From Alphaproteobacteria bacterium (lineage in GTDB: Bacteria > Pseudomonadota > Alphaproteobacteria > Sphingomonadales > Kordiimonadaceae), in NCBI GenBank assembly GCA_021774735.1, contig JAJFIS010000047.1:81918-145917 (forward strand): a stretch of 64,000 nt of DNA. The letters run 5' to 3'. The notes under the pieces are model-generated. The model had not been told where the DNA came from. It saw only the letters and a list, made by a program, of their open reading frames with translations, and made no database searches. Positions within the stretch are counted from its first letter, which is position 1. The number at the start of each line of letters is the position of its first letter. Positions 54,904 to 63,869 of this stretch are shown here, one piece after another. The position numbers were made by a program, and so were the translations under genes.

Positions 54904-55566
54904 TCAAAACTCTATTTCTAATCGCCAAAGGCTTTGGCCACTTTCATGGTACTTTTTTTCAAATGCCGTTAATGGCTTATCCATCTCGATACGTTCGGGG
55001 GCTGCTGTGAAGCCAGCTATTTTTAAAGCTAGAGCAAATTCTTCCACATAAGTCAGCCAGTTTGATCTTAACTCTAAAACACCACCTAGCTTAATAATAT
55101 TGGGGAATACAGGTGACCCATGCCAACGCCGCGAGAGATGGGCCGCTTTCGGCCAAGGGTTGGGATAGAGAATATAATGGCGCTCAAGCTTCCAACCCGC
55201 TGTTACTGCTTGCCGGTAAAAATCCATCAGATCACTACGAACAAATATTAAATTAGCGGGCTGTATTCCTTCTCGCTCCCGGTTTAAGCGCTTAGCGGAT
55301 TTATCAACACCAATCACCAAGGCATCAGGGTTCACGACTGCCAAATACCTAGAACTATCCCCTGCTCCACAACAGCTATCCAAAATGATAGGACGGTCAT
55401 CAGCGTTGATTTGTTGCTGCAAAGCCGCAAAGGACTGCAGACTGTGATTCGCTATGGGCCGCCGAAATGAACATTTAAAATGTTTTTGAACTATAGGCAC
55501 CAAATTATCATGGACGCCCATTTGGTTACTGACAACCATGCGCGATGTGCCAGGTTGGCGTAGCAT
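54904..55566 (-). CDS. TrmB-like tRNA (guanine-N7) methyltransferase
   Basis: 220 residues with a class I SAM fold (IILDSCCGAGDSSRYLA, then VIGVDKSAKRL) and the motif YPNPWPKAAHLSRRW, the counterpart of PDPWPKKRHxKRR in TrmB. The N-terminus is unlike that of standard TrmB, so this may be a divergent member or a second copy. Directly downstream of the flavin reductase gene with 4-nt spacing. Confidence 0.78.
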   Translation of the reverse strand: MLRQPGTSRMVVSNQMGVHDNLVPIVQKHFKCSFRRPIANHSLQSFAALQQQINADDRPIILDSCCGAGDSSRYLAVVNPDALVIGVDKSAKRLNREREGIQPANLIFVRSDLMDFYRQAVTAGWKLERHYILYPNPWPKAAHLSRRWHGSPVFPNIIKLGGVLELRSNWLTYVEEFALALKIAGFTAAPERIEMDKPLTAFEKKYHESGQSLWRLEIEF

Positions 55567-55570
55567 GCAG

Positions 55571-56065
55571 CTAGCTCTTCAAGCTTGTGAAAGTGCCATC
55601 CATATAAAAAAGTGGCGCTGACATATCACTGGATGAAAGATTAACATCAATGATACGGCCAATAACAATGCCGTGGCTGCCGCTATCTAAAATACTTTCA
55701 ATCTCACAGTCAAAACTAGCCAGAGCACCCTTTAAGCGCGGGGCACCAGACTTTCCTGCCAGCCACAAGCCATCTTCAAAGCGCTCAGTTTCAGTGGTGC
55801 CTTCCAAGCCAGCAAATTTAAGGGCCAATTCTTCATGGGAAACAGCCAATACATTCACGCACATATTACGGCCCTTTGACAGTTTTTCATATGTTGCCCC
55901 AAGCCGGTTAACGCAGGCCAATAACCGAGGTGGGCTAATAGAGAGCGAACAAATTGCCGTTGCGGTTAAGCCGGCCCATACATCACCGGATGATGTTGTG
56001 ACAATATTTACAGCACCGCCAAGACGGCGCATGCCTTGCTTAAAATCATCTTCCGTTACCGACAT
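55571..56065 (-). CDS. Flavin reductase-like protein
   Basis: About 164 residues of the HpaC-like FMN reductase fold: RRLGGAVNIVTTSSGDVWAGLTATAICSLSISPPRLLACV (in parts), then NVLAVSHEELALKFAG and SFDCEIESILDSGSHGIVIG. ATG 56065 follows GGGAAG; the upstream TTG (56107) is less likely. It usually feeds reduced flavin to a monooxygenase; none is adjacent. Confidence 0.88.
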   Translation of the reverse strand: MSVTEDDFKQGMRRLGGAVNIVTTSSGDVWAGLTATAICSLSISPPRLLACVNRLGATYEKLSKGRNMCVNVLAVSHEELALKFAGLEGTTETERFEDGLWLAGKSGAPRLKGALASFDCEIESILDSGSHGIVIGRIIDVNLSSSDMSAPLFYMDGTFTSLKS

Positions 56066-56148
56066 ATGCTTCTTCCCAAGCGGATAAAAGGTAGCTGACG
56101 CCACCAAACAAGCATCAGATAAAGCCCGAAAGGTAATTAAGGCAAGTC

Positions 56149-57075
56149 TTAAATGAAACGTAACAAGCTTAAACTGGTCAAAGTAGCAAGCGCTTGATAA
56201 GAGGCTTCCAGTGCCAACTGATCATTATTCAAATTGGTTATCGCCTCAGCAATATCCACATCTTCCAAGTCCGCGATAAAGGTTTCCAGAAAAACATTCG
56301 TATCTGCATGTTGGCGTTCAACAATATCCAACCGCTGGAAGGCCAGACCATTGGATGTTTGGAATTGCTGAACTTTGGTGATAGCGGATTCCATATCAGC
56401 TAATTTTGACTTGAGAAAATCAAACTGCGTGGGAGTTAACTCCCCCACTAGCGGGCCTGATGGGCCATTATGGAAATCATGAATTTCTTTCATCACCTGA
56501 AATAATGGCTCCGCGACTTCATTTGCCAAAAGACCAAAGTCAAGCTCTACATCATCGGCAATACGGGCCTTGAAAGCGATGTCTGAATTATCAAAAGCAT
56601 CAGCAACAGAAGGGAGTGCCGCAAGATCAGCAAGCTCGGTAACGTTAACTGGCTTAGTGCCTGTTTTTGCCCCTGAGAATAAAAATACACCACCCAAATT
56701 GGCGTTCAAAGCGCTGGTAATAAAGGAAAAAGATTCCTCTAGCAGCTCAGGCACACCCTCAGCCCGATTATTTGAGATCGCCAGCAACAAAGTTTGACGC
56801 AGTTCTCGCGACGAATCTAATATTCCACCAAGCTGAACATCATTGGCATCAAGCTTGCCACGAATATCGGAAATTGATCTTTCATATGTTTCAACTCGTG
56901 AGCGAAATGACCGCGCACCAAGGATCGTGTTGGTATCGCCTGCAAGGCCCGCAAAATCATCGGATCGTTTACCCGTTGTAATTTGCCGCTGGTCTTCAAA
57001 AACCCTTGATTGATTTTGGCTTAAATTACGGATCAGCTGTTGTTGCTGCCCAAAACTAGATACACGGTTTACCAT
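56149..57075 (-). CDS. flgL: Hook-filament junction protein FlgL
   Basis: 308 residues with flagellin-like ends: MVNRVSSFGQQQQLIRNLSQNQSRVFEDQRQITTGKRSDDFAGL (in parts) and the C-terminal ITNLNNDQLALEASYQALATL. Lies 28 nt after flgK. It is slightly different from FlgL of Gammaproteobacteria but typical of alphaproteobacteria. Co-transcribed with flgK from the sigma-54 promoter at 59479. Confidence 0.9.
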   Translation of the reverse strand: MVNRVSSFGQQQQLIRNLSQNQSRVFEDQRQITTGKRSDDFAGLAGDTNTILGARSFRSRVETYERSISDIRGKLDANDVQLGGILDSSRELRQTLLLAISNNRAEGVPELLEESFSFITSALNANLGGVFLFSGAKTGTKPVNVTELADLAALPSVADAFDNSDIAFKARIADDVELDFGLLANEVAEPLFQVMKEIHDFHNGPSGPLVGELTPTQFDFLKSKLADMESAITKVQQFQTSNGLAFQRLDIVERQHADTNVFLETFIADLEDVDIAEAITNLNNDQLALEASYQALATLTSLSLLRFI

Positions 57076-57103
57076 CTGTTATCTCCTTACTTCAAAGCCA
57101 CTT

Positions 57104-59230
57104 CTAGACAGCAGCCAGAAGCGATTCGTAAAGTTCTTGTACGCTCGACAATATACGTGCCGCAGCATTATAGGCATTTTGAAAAACAACTAAGTCAGCG
57201 AGTTCTTGGTCCAAATTAACCCCCGTCACATCTTGACGGCGACGGTCAAGTTCAAGCTCTAAGGCTTCATTGTCTGCTTCTAAATTTTCGGTACGCCTTG
57301 CCATAACACCGGCACTGCCAAGCACCCGTGAGACATAGGCTGACATGGTAACGTTAGTGGCTTTAATTTCACCAGCTGACGGGAATTTAATTGCCAAATT
57401 TTCCAACCTCTGAAGCGCCAGCGCCCCCCGCTGGTCCCCCGCTGTTAGCGCCACGCTGCCAATACCCACGGCCAAGTCAAACACGCCTATTGATAATCCA
57501 TCTGGATCATTGCGCAGATCCTCCCGGATTTGAACATCCGATGCTGCATCTGCTAAGAAGTTTGGCCCTATGCCAAATGCTTTGGTAAAATTAACCCCAG
57601 TACCCGCCATGTTGGTGCTATCGGCGATCACTTCCAGCCGTAAATTACTAAAAGATGCTGTTTCATTAAATGAAAATGCGCCCTGACCATCTAAAGAAAA
57701 ATTGAAAAATGCGCCTAAACCCGCCACATTATTCAATTCAGTTAGCATATCATCCATCGTCTGGTTGGCAGCTGTCACTGTTATAACAACTGTATCGATC
57801 TCACGGTTAGCCGCATCACGCACTGAAAAACTAATGGTCTCACCAACACCAAGGTTATGATCATCAACGCCTAAAAAGCCAGTATTATAGATGCCTTGCT
57901 CTTTGGCTGTGATCATATCATTCATACCGAAGAAATGGCTGAAACCACGCCCCCCACGGTCTGTTGGTACATTTGGATCATCGGCTATTACGACACCATC
58001 TGTGCCTGACGCCGCAGCAAAACTTAATATACCGCCTGTGAATGACATAACACCATCACCAGCGAGGCCAGCATTCACAGCTGTCACCAAATCATTCATC
58101 GTCGCGGGAGGGGCAGCATCAAAATCAATAGTGACCCGGTTCACCACCCGTAATGTCGCATCTGTAACCGCAAAGGTAACTTGCCCTGTAAAATTAGGTG
58201 GGCTTGTTCCATCCAGCGGCACAGCACGACCACTTTGCAGGCTGTTCGATGGTGGCACAGCGGTAAAAGCATTATGCACCCGGTTAAATTCATCCATGAC
58301 ATGGGCGCTCAAATTACCAATCGATTCAGCCAGTTCAACTAGGTCCCCGTCGCGCATATCAATAAGGCCCCGCAGGCGACCAGACCGCAGATTAATTTCA
58401 AAATCTCGACCAGTACCAACAGGTACACCCGTTACTTCGTCCCTTTCAAATAATTGAATAGATGGGAAACGAGTGGAAGCTTCAACTGTTCCCGGTCCAT
58501 TATACACGAGCATATTATTCTGTGATAAATCGACCAATAATTGCCCTGATCCGGTAAAAACTTTAACGCTGCCGTCCCCTTGCCGGTCAACACGAATATC
58601 TACCAGTTCAGATAGCTGGTCTAAGGCTTCCCCCAGTTGGCCTTCCAATCCACCAGTTTCTCCGCCAACCGATGTTTGGCGAACCAGCAAAGGGTTCAGC
58701 TCATGGATGCGGTCAAGTATCTCATTAGCGGATTCAATCTTTTCACTAATCTGGTCGCTTGCATCCGTACGAAGTGCTTGAAAAGAGCTTTGCAAAGTTA
58801 CAGCAAAATCCAAGAAGCTATCCATATCAGCAAGCATTGCTTGACGGCGGAGTGAATCTGCTGGTGCTAAGGCTAGATCTGCCATTGAGCTGAAAACTCG
58901 ATCCATGCGGGCAATTAAGCTGCTATCTGAATCAGGCGCGCCGAGCAGCCCTTGAATGCGTTCGTGTAATTGGCTTTGGGCAGCAAATTCTTGCCGCCCA
59001 GAAAAAGCTGTGCGGGCTGCCGCGTCCAAAAACTCGTCAAGAACCGCCGTCACACCCGTTATGCCCACACCAACGGTCTCGCCTTGTAGCACCAATGCCT
59101 CGCGGGTCACTTCCAAGCGCTTATAACCCTCTGTGTTAACATTGGCGATGTTGCTGGCGGTTACGCGCAGAGATTCCTGATTGGTGAACAAGCCAGTGAG
59201 CGATGTGTTAATGATGGCATTTAATGACAT
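57104..59230 (-). CDS. flgK: Hook-filament junction protein FlgK
   Basis: 708 residues. N-terminus LNAIINTSLTGLFTNQESLR followed by ASNIANVNTEGYKRLEV; C-terminus NLDQELADLVVFQNAYNAAA and SVQELYESLLAAV. The middle contains beta-rich repeats. Longer than Salmonella FlgK (about 550), common in alphaproteobacteria. The start overlaps the small ORF upstream by 10 nt. Confidence 0.95.
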   Translation of the reverse strand: MSLNAIINTSLTGLFTNQESLRVTASNIANVNTEGYKRLEVTREALVLQGETVGVGITGVTAVLDEFLDAAARTAFSGRQEFAAQSQLHERIQGLLGAPDSDSSLIARMDRVFSSMADLALAPADSLRRQAMLADMDSFLDFAVTLQSSFQALRTDASDQISEKIESANEILDRIHELNPLLVRQTSVGGETGGLEGQLGEALDQLSELVDIRVDRQGDGSVKVFTGSGQLLVDLSQNNMLVYNGPGTVEASTRFPSIQLFERDEVTGVPVGTGRDFEINLRSGRLRGLIDMRDGDLVELAESIGNLSAHVMDEFNRVHNAFTAVPPSNSLQSGRAVPLDGTSPPNFTGQVTFAVTDATLRVVNRVTIDFDAAPPATMNDLVTAVNAGLAGDGVMSFTGGILSFAAASGTDGVVIADDPNVPTDRGGRGFSHFFGMNDMITAKEQGIYNTGFLGVDDHNLGVGETISFSVRDAANREIDTVVITVTAANQTMDDMLTELNNVAGLGAFFNFSLDGQGAFSFNETASFSNLRLEVIADSTNMAGTGVNFTKAFGIGPNFLADAASDVQIREDLRNDPDGLSIGVFDLAVGIGSVALTAGDQRGALALQRLENLAIKFPSAGEIKATNVTMSAYVSRVLGSAGVMARRTENLEADNEALELELDRRRQDVTGVNLDQELADLVVFQNAYNAAARILSSVQELYESLLAAV

Positions 59231-59418
59231 GCTTCAGCTCCATTGATGGGGTAGCTGGGAAATGATGCAAGGTCAGTGCTAGGCAACATATGCCCCTGCA
59301 CGGCAGAGACTGCCCATAAGGCAGACACATTCCCAGACGGTATCGCCTTGGCTTGACTTCTTATTTTCATCATTCTTTCCAACGCATTAGCTATGATCTC
59401 AATATTATTTTGGCACAT
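59221..59418 (-). CDS. Possible small gene leading flgK
   Basis: 65 residues, ATG at 59418, overlapping flgK by 10 nt and starting about 60 bp downstream of the flgK sigma-54 promoter, so it is inside the transcript. Sequence begins MCQNNIEIIANALERMMKIR with a short amphipathic helix; the rest is neutral with no motif. Shine-Dalgarno is weak (GAGATGG). It could be a small flagellar protein, or a leader ORF for translational coupling. Confidence 0.42.
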   Translation of the reverse strand: MCQNNIEIIANALERMMKIRSQAKAIPSGNVSALWAVSAVQGHMLPSTDLASFPSYPINGAEACH

Positions 59419-59478
59419 CTAACCATCTCTAAAGTGGGGTATATGGTTCAAATTTATCCCACTGCTATTTGATAATTT

Positions 59479-59493
59479 GCAAAGCCTGTGCCA
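59479..59493 (-). promoter_or_regulatory. Sigma-54 promoter of flgK-flgL
   Basis: Minus strand TGGCACA-N4-TTGC, full match with correct spacing. It overlaps the 5' side of the divergent PAP2 gene, so an in-frame TTG at 59469 cannot be a sensible start for that gene. No clear NGGCA-N5-TGCCN site is seen nearby. Confidence 0.88.
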
Positions 59494-59558
59494 ATCAGTT
59501 CTTTTCAATTGAGATAAAAATTGTCACAGTCAAACCCTTAAAGGGAGATGATGAAAAA

Positions 59559-60665
59559 ATGAGCGATCTAACGACGCCCAATACTAAAAGTTTTGCTACA
59601 AGATGCCGCGCCGTTATCCATCGGGATTGGGTGATTTATCTAATCATCATAGTATTTTCAGCCGGGGTTGGCCTTACTGGGTTGTTATTTTCCACCACCG
59701 CTAATGTCCATTATCTGATCTATTCAAACGCTGCTATCTCAGCTCTGTTGGTTGGCGGCGGTTTTATGTTTGTGGCTTTTTTAACGCGGCTGATCCTCAA
59801 ACTACACCCACGCCCGCTTCTTGCTGTTGGCCAACTTATAGCAAAGGTACTGCGCCGCCCTGAAGAAATTTTAGGTTTCATTTTAATCTTTATCGGGATG
59901 GAATTTTTCATCTCTGCCTTCACATCGTTGAAATCGATGATCCCTATCCTTCATCCTTTCGATATGGACGAAAGCTTTGCCGCCATGGACCGCTGGCTTC
60001 ATTTTGGCATTGACCCATGGCGGCTTACCCATGCTTTAAATGAGGTATCTCTTGCTGCCAGCGCCATGCTGACCGGGGTCCTTACCTTCCTTTATGCCCT
60101 ATGGTTTTTTCTATTTTGGACAGTCTTATTATTTTTCATGATCCGCCCCGACACAGGCCGCCTGCGCCAGCAATATTTGATCAGTTATTTCCTATGTTGG
60201 GTCATCATTGGTGGTGTTTTTGCTATCCTGCTGTCCTCTGCAGGCCCCGTCTATTATAATCATTTGGTGGCGGGTACTGACCCGTTTGTCCCCCTTATGG
60301 AAGTTTTAACCGACCAAAATGAATGGCTAACTGAACGGGGTGGCTGGCTACGGGTTTGGCCCTTGGAGATACAAGACAAACTATGGGAAACTTATAGCAA
60401 CAGCGAAACCACGCTCGGCAGCGGCATATCCGCCATGCCCAGCATGCATGTTGCCATCGCAGTGCTCATGGCGCTCGGGGTCTCTCGGTTAAACAGAAAG
60501 CTCGGTTTCGTCTTTTGGATCTTTGCCTTGCTCATTCAAATCGGCTCGGTGCATCTCGCTTGGCACTATGCCATCGACGGTTACCTCGCTGCCATCCTCA
60601 CTGTCATCATCTGGAAAATTGCTGGCAGGCTGACCGCAAAGCTGATGCCGGCGGCGCAATCCTGA
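59559..60665 (+). CDS. PAP2 superfamily membrane protein
   Basis: About 368 residues with six or more membrane segments. The phosphatase signature is seen as AMPSMHVAIAVLMALG (SMH) and AWHYAIDGYLAA (H-x3-D), typical of PAP2/inositolphosphotransferase-like proteins. The first KxxxxxxRP motif is not clear. ATG 59559 after AGGGAG (11 nt). Probably a lipid phosphate phosphatase or phosphotransferase. Confidence 0.82.
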   Translation: MSDLTTPNTKSFATRCRAVIHRDWVIYLIIIVFSAGVGLTGLLFSTTANVHYLIYSNAAISALLVGGGFMFVAFLTRLILKLHPRPLLAVGQLIAKVLRRPEEILGFILIFIGMEFFISAFTSLKSMIPILHPFDMDESFAAMDRWLHFGIDPWRLTHALNEVSLAASAMLTGVLTFLYALWFFLFWTVLLFFMIRPDTGRLRQQYLISYFLCWVIIGGVFAILLSSAGPVYYNHLVAGTDPFVPLMEVLTDQNEWLTERGGWLRVWPLEIQDKLWETYSNSETTLGSGISAMPSMHVAIAVLMALGVSRLNRKLGFVFWIFALLIQIGSVHLAWHYAIDGYLAAILTVIIWKIAGRLTAKLMPAAQS

Positions 60666-60755
60666 TCAATATGGGTGTTAGACCACCAAAATAATGCAGA
60701 TCAGCCTTATAAGCTGTTGACTTCGGTCCATTCATCACTAAATTGCCGCGCAGAG

Positions 60756-60842
60756 GCCCTCTTGGCGGAACTGGTAGACGCAAGAGACTTAAAATCTCTC
60801 GGTTGTATGACCGTGCCGGTTCGAGTCCGGCAGAGGGCACCA
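60756..60842 (+). tRNA. tRNA-Leu (anticodon TAA)
   Basis: 87 nt including CCA. Acceptor stem GCCCTCT / AGAGGGC followed by ACCA, class II with a long variable arm, anticodon stem AGAGA / TCTCT with loop CTTAAAA (anticodon TAA), T-arm CCGGTTCGAGTCCGG. The CCA is encoded. Confidence 0.97.
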
Positions 60843-60866
60843 CTACCCACAGAAATCATCCCAGCA

Positions 60867-61598
60867 TTACCCCAGTGCTTTGACCGCCTCCACAGCGGCA
60901 TCTAGTGCTGTTTGGTCCACAGCGCGCACGACGATCTCAACGCCGGCTTTGCCGTCCCTATACTGCGGGTAGCTGCCTATTTGTGTGCTTGGATGCGCGT
61001 GTTGGATTATGCCAAGCGGGCCCGCGAGCACGCTTTCAGGCAAATCAAAGGCAATAGTCTGCGACATTGTCCGTGCGCCGCCCTTCACCCGGTCATCGCC
61101 CAAATTATCAAGCATCGACTGCATGATCGCAGGTACGCCTGCCATAACAAAGACATTGCCGATCTGAAAACCCGGTGCGATCGACAGGCTATTATCGATC
61201 AAGGTACCGCCCTGTGGCACCCGCGTCATCCTTTGGCGCTCCTTGGTAAATTCACGCGCCTCAACGCCGCTATGGTAATATTCTGCCATGCGGCGGTACG
61301 CTTCCGGGTGGATCTCGAGCGGTACGCCGAATGCCTCCGCGATACAGTCCGCCGTGATGTCATCATGGGTGGGGCCAATGCCGCCGGTGGTGAATATATA
61401 GTCGTAAAGCGGGCGAACCGCATTCACCGCCGCGATGATGGCGGGTTTATCGTCGCTGACCACCCGCACTTCAGCGAGGTTTACCCCGCGCATGCCGAGC
61501 CATTTGGCGAGATAATTCAGGTTCGCATCCTGCGTCCGGCCCGATAGTATCTCATCCCCAATGATTATTAGCGCCGCCTTATAGACTTTTTCGCTCAC
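60867..61598 (-). CDS. CinA N-terminal domain / molybdopterin-binding protein
   Basis: 243 residues, MoaB/MogA-like fold (ALIIIGDEILSGRTQDANLNYLAK, then FTTGGIGPTHDDITADCIAEAFG) with the COG1058 extension (VMAGVPAIMQSML). Lacks the CinA C-terminal amidase. Start codon is GTG at 61598. Acts in cofactor or nicotinamide metabolism in relatives; the specific reaction is not clear. Confidence 0.9.
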   Translation of the reverse strand: MSEKVYKAALIIIGDEILSGRTQDANLNYLAKWLGMRGVNLAEVRVVSDDKPAIIAAVNAVRPLYDYIFTTGGIGPTHDDITADCIAEAFGVPLEIHPEAYRRMAEYYHSGVEAREFTKERQRMTRVPQGGTLIDNSLSIAPGFQIGNVFVMAGVPAIMQSMLDNLGDDRVKGGARTMSQTIAFDLPESVLAGPLGIIQHAHPSTQIGSYPQYRDGKAGVEIVVRAVDQTALDAAVEAVKALG

Positions 61599-61656
61599 CT
61601 AATTTATCCCTTCATTACATGCTCGATAGCCATAGCAAATGATAGAGGCCTATACC

Positions 61657-62370
61657 ATGCGTTTCACCGACAAATTAACCCGCGCGACGCTCATCAAGCG
61701 CTATAAACGCTTTTTGGCCGATGTTGAGCTGGATAACGGCGATATTGTTATCGCCCACTGCGCCAATAGCGGTGCCATGACCGGCTGCGCTGAGTCCGGC
61801 TGGACGGTATATCTGTCCCCCAACCGCAATCCTAAGGCCAAGCTGGATTGGCGCTGGGAAATGGTCGACTGCGGCACCAGCCTGATCGGCATTAACACCA
61901 GCAGGCCCAATCATATCGTTGAAGAGGCTATTTTAGATGGCAGCATCCGCGAGCTGCAAGGTTATGCCACCCTAAAGCGCGAGGTTAAATACGGTAAAAA
62001 TAGCCGCATTGATATTCTGCTAAACGGAGGCGAAAAGGGTGACCAACTTTGTTATGTGGAAGTGAAAAGCGTCACCTTGAAAATCGACGATAAAGCCGCC
62101 TTCCCTGATGCGGTCACCACCCGGGGCACCAAACATTTGAACGAGCTGATAGCCATGGTAGAAGCGGGTCACCGCGCGGTGATGGTCTATCTGGTGCAGC
62201 GCGAAGACTGTGTTGGCTTCACCCCCGCCGCCGCCATTGACCCCACCTATGCCCGAACCCTGCAAAAAGCTGCTAGCGCCGGTGTTGAGCTCATATGTTA
62301 TAGTTGCCGCTTGACAGAAGATGCCATTTGGGTAAAAGCCCCTCTTCCCATATCGCTCAAAGACGCTTAG
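61657..62370 (+). CDS. sfsA: SfsA family protein
   Basis: 237 residues. MRFTDKLTRATLIKRYKRFLADVELDNG (in parts), HCANSGAMTGC and the nuclease-like VEVKSVTL ... FPDAVTTRGTKHL motifs match SfsA, a DNA-binding protein of uncertain role with a PD-(D/E)xK-like core. ATG 61657 fits the family start and has AGAGG upstream; an ATG 18 nt earlier also exists. Confidence 0.94.
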   Translation: MRFTDKLTRATLIKRYKRFLADVELDNGDIVIAHCANSGAMTGCAESGWTVYLSPNRNPKAKLDWRWEMVDCGTSLIGINTSRPNHIVEEAILDGSIRELQGYATLKREVKYGKNSRIDILLNGGEKGDQLCYVEVKSVTLKIDDKAAFPDAVTTRGTKHLNELIAMVEAGHRAVMVYLVQREDCVGFTPAAAIDPTYARTLQKAASAGVELICYSCRLTEDAIWVKAPLPISLKDA

Positions 62371-62403
62371 TATCAGCAGTGTAATTGAAGGACACACAAC
62401 TAT

Positions 62404-63234
62404 ATGAACTATGTTGCAGCATCAAATGTGGCTGAAACCCGTACCGGGGTGATTAAATTATACGGGCCAGAGGCCATGGACGGCATGCGGGCAGCGGGCC
62501 GCTTGGCAGCCGAAACGCTCGATTTTATCACCCCTTATGTGGTGCCCGGCGTCACAACGGATGAGTTGAACCGCCTTTGCCATGATTTCACCACCGACCA
62601 CGGGGCCATTTCGGCACCGCTCAACTATCGTGGTTTTCCCAAGTCCATCTGCACCTCGGTCAATCATGTTGTTTGTCACGGTATTCCCGGCCCCCGTAAG
62701 CTGAAGGACGGCGATAGCTTGAACATTGACGTGACGGTCATTCTCGATGGTTGGTACGGTGATACCAGCCGCATGTTCTTCGTCGGCAAGCCCAAAATTT
62801 TGGCGCAACGCCTGTGTAAAGTTACATACGAATCGCTGTGGAAAGCCATTGACCTCGTTAAACCCGGTGCGACGCTGGGCGATATTGGCCACGCCATTCA
62901 AAGCCATGTGGAAGCGGCGCGCTTTTCCATCGTGCAAGACTTTTGCGGCCACGGCATTGGCCGCGTATTCCATGATGATCCCAGTGTATTGCATTACGGT
63001 AAACCCGGCACAGGGGTGGAACTGCGCGAAGGTATGTTTTTCACCATTGAACCTATGGTCAATGCGGGCAAAGCGGCCACCAAAATTCTCGCGGATGATT
63101 GGACGGCTGTAACACGCGACAAGTCGCTCTCCATGCAGTTCGAACATACAATGGCGGTGACCGCTGACGGGGTTGAAGTTTTCACGCGCTCCCCCAAAGG
63201 CCTAGATTGCCCGCCCTATGATTTGGACCAATAG
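62404..63234 (+). CDS. map: Type I methionine aminopeptidase
   Basis: Removes the initiator Met from proteins. 276 residues with the metal-ligand set: NIDVTVILDGWYGDTSRMF (two Asp), GHGIGRVFHDDP (His), FFTIEPMV (Glu) and QFEHTMAVT (Glu). Also NHVVCHGIP. Slightly longer N-terminus than E. coli. Next gene radC follows after 5 nt. Confidence 0.96.
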   Translation: MNYVAASNVAETRTGVIKLYGPEAMDGMRAAGRLAAETLDFITPYVVPGVTTDELNRLCHDFTTDHGAISAPLNYRGFPKSICTSVNHVVCHGIPGPRKLKDGDSLNIDVTVILDGWYGDTSRMFFVGKPKILAQRLCKVTYESLWKAIDLVKPGATLGDIGHAIQSHVEAARFSIVQDFCGHGIGRVFHDDPSVLHYGKPGTGVELREGMFFTIEPMVNAGKAATKILADDWTAVTRDKSLSMQFEHTMAVTADGVEVFTRSPKGLDCPPYDLDQ

Positions 63235-63239
63235 GCCTT

Positions 63240-63869
63240 ATGGGTAGCCCCGCCAAAAAACACGACCACAAGCAAGGTCACCGGCAACGGTTGCGGGAAC
63301 GCTTCTTAAAGGCCGGCTTTGAGGCTATGCCAGACTATGAACTGTTGGAGCTGTTATTAATCTCAGCCATTCCACGCCGCGATGTTAAACCGCTGGCAAA
63401 AGAGCTAATCGCCCATTTTGGCTCTTACGCCGATGTCATCAGCGCGCCTATTGATCGCCTTAAAAGCTTTTCTGGTCTTGGTAATGCGGGCGTTACAGCC
63501 TTGAAAACAGTTGAAGCTGCTGCGGTTCGGCTGGCACAGTCTAGGGTGATGGACAAGCCAGTACTTTCAAGCTGGCAATCACTGCTGGACTATGTCCGCA
63601 TTGCTATGGCACGCTCCGAGATCGAACAGTTTCGCGTGTTATTCCTCGACCGTAAAAATCGCCTGATAGCCGATGAAGTCCAAAGCAAAGGCACGGTGGA
63701 TCATACGCCCGTATACCCGCGCGAAGTAGTTAAGCGCGCGCTTGAGCTGAACGCATCAGCGGTAATATTGGTCCATAACCATCCGTCTGGGGACCCAAAG
63801 CCAAGCAAAGGTGATATCGCCATGACACGGGAAGTGAAAGACGCCTGCTCAAAATTAGAAAGGGGCTGA
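63240..63869 (+). pseudogene. radC: radC (JAB domain), 3' end replaced by IS insertion
   Basis: Begins normally (MGSPAKKHDHKQGHRQRLRERF, in parts), with helix-hairpin-helix region (LKSFSGLGNAGVTALKT) and the JAB zinc motif VHNHPSGDPKPSKGD. After REVKDACSKLE the frame enters an IS1595-family terminus and stops at TGA 63869. The usual LxDHLIIG end, about 20-25 residues, is missing. The catalytic motif remains, so residual activity cannot be excluded, but it is likely a disrupted gene. Confidence 0.85.

Noticed and set aside
60607..60905. Short ORFs on both strands across the tRNA-Leu region
   Set aside because: They are translated from the tRNA gene itself, a well-known source of false ORFs.
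62458..63147. 229-codon minus-strand ORF opposite map
   Set aside because: The plus strand encodes a complete methionine aminopeptidase with all metal ligands; the reverse frame shows no known motif.
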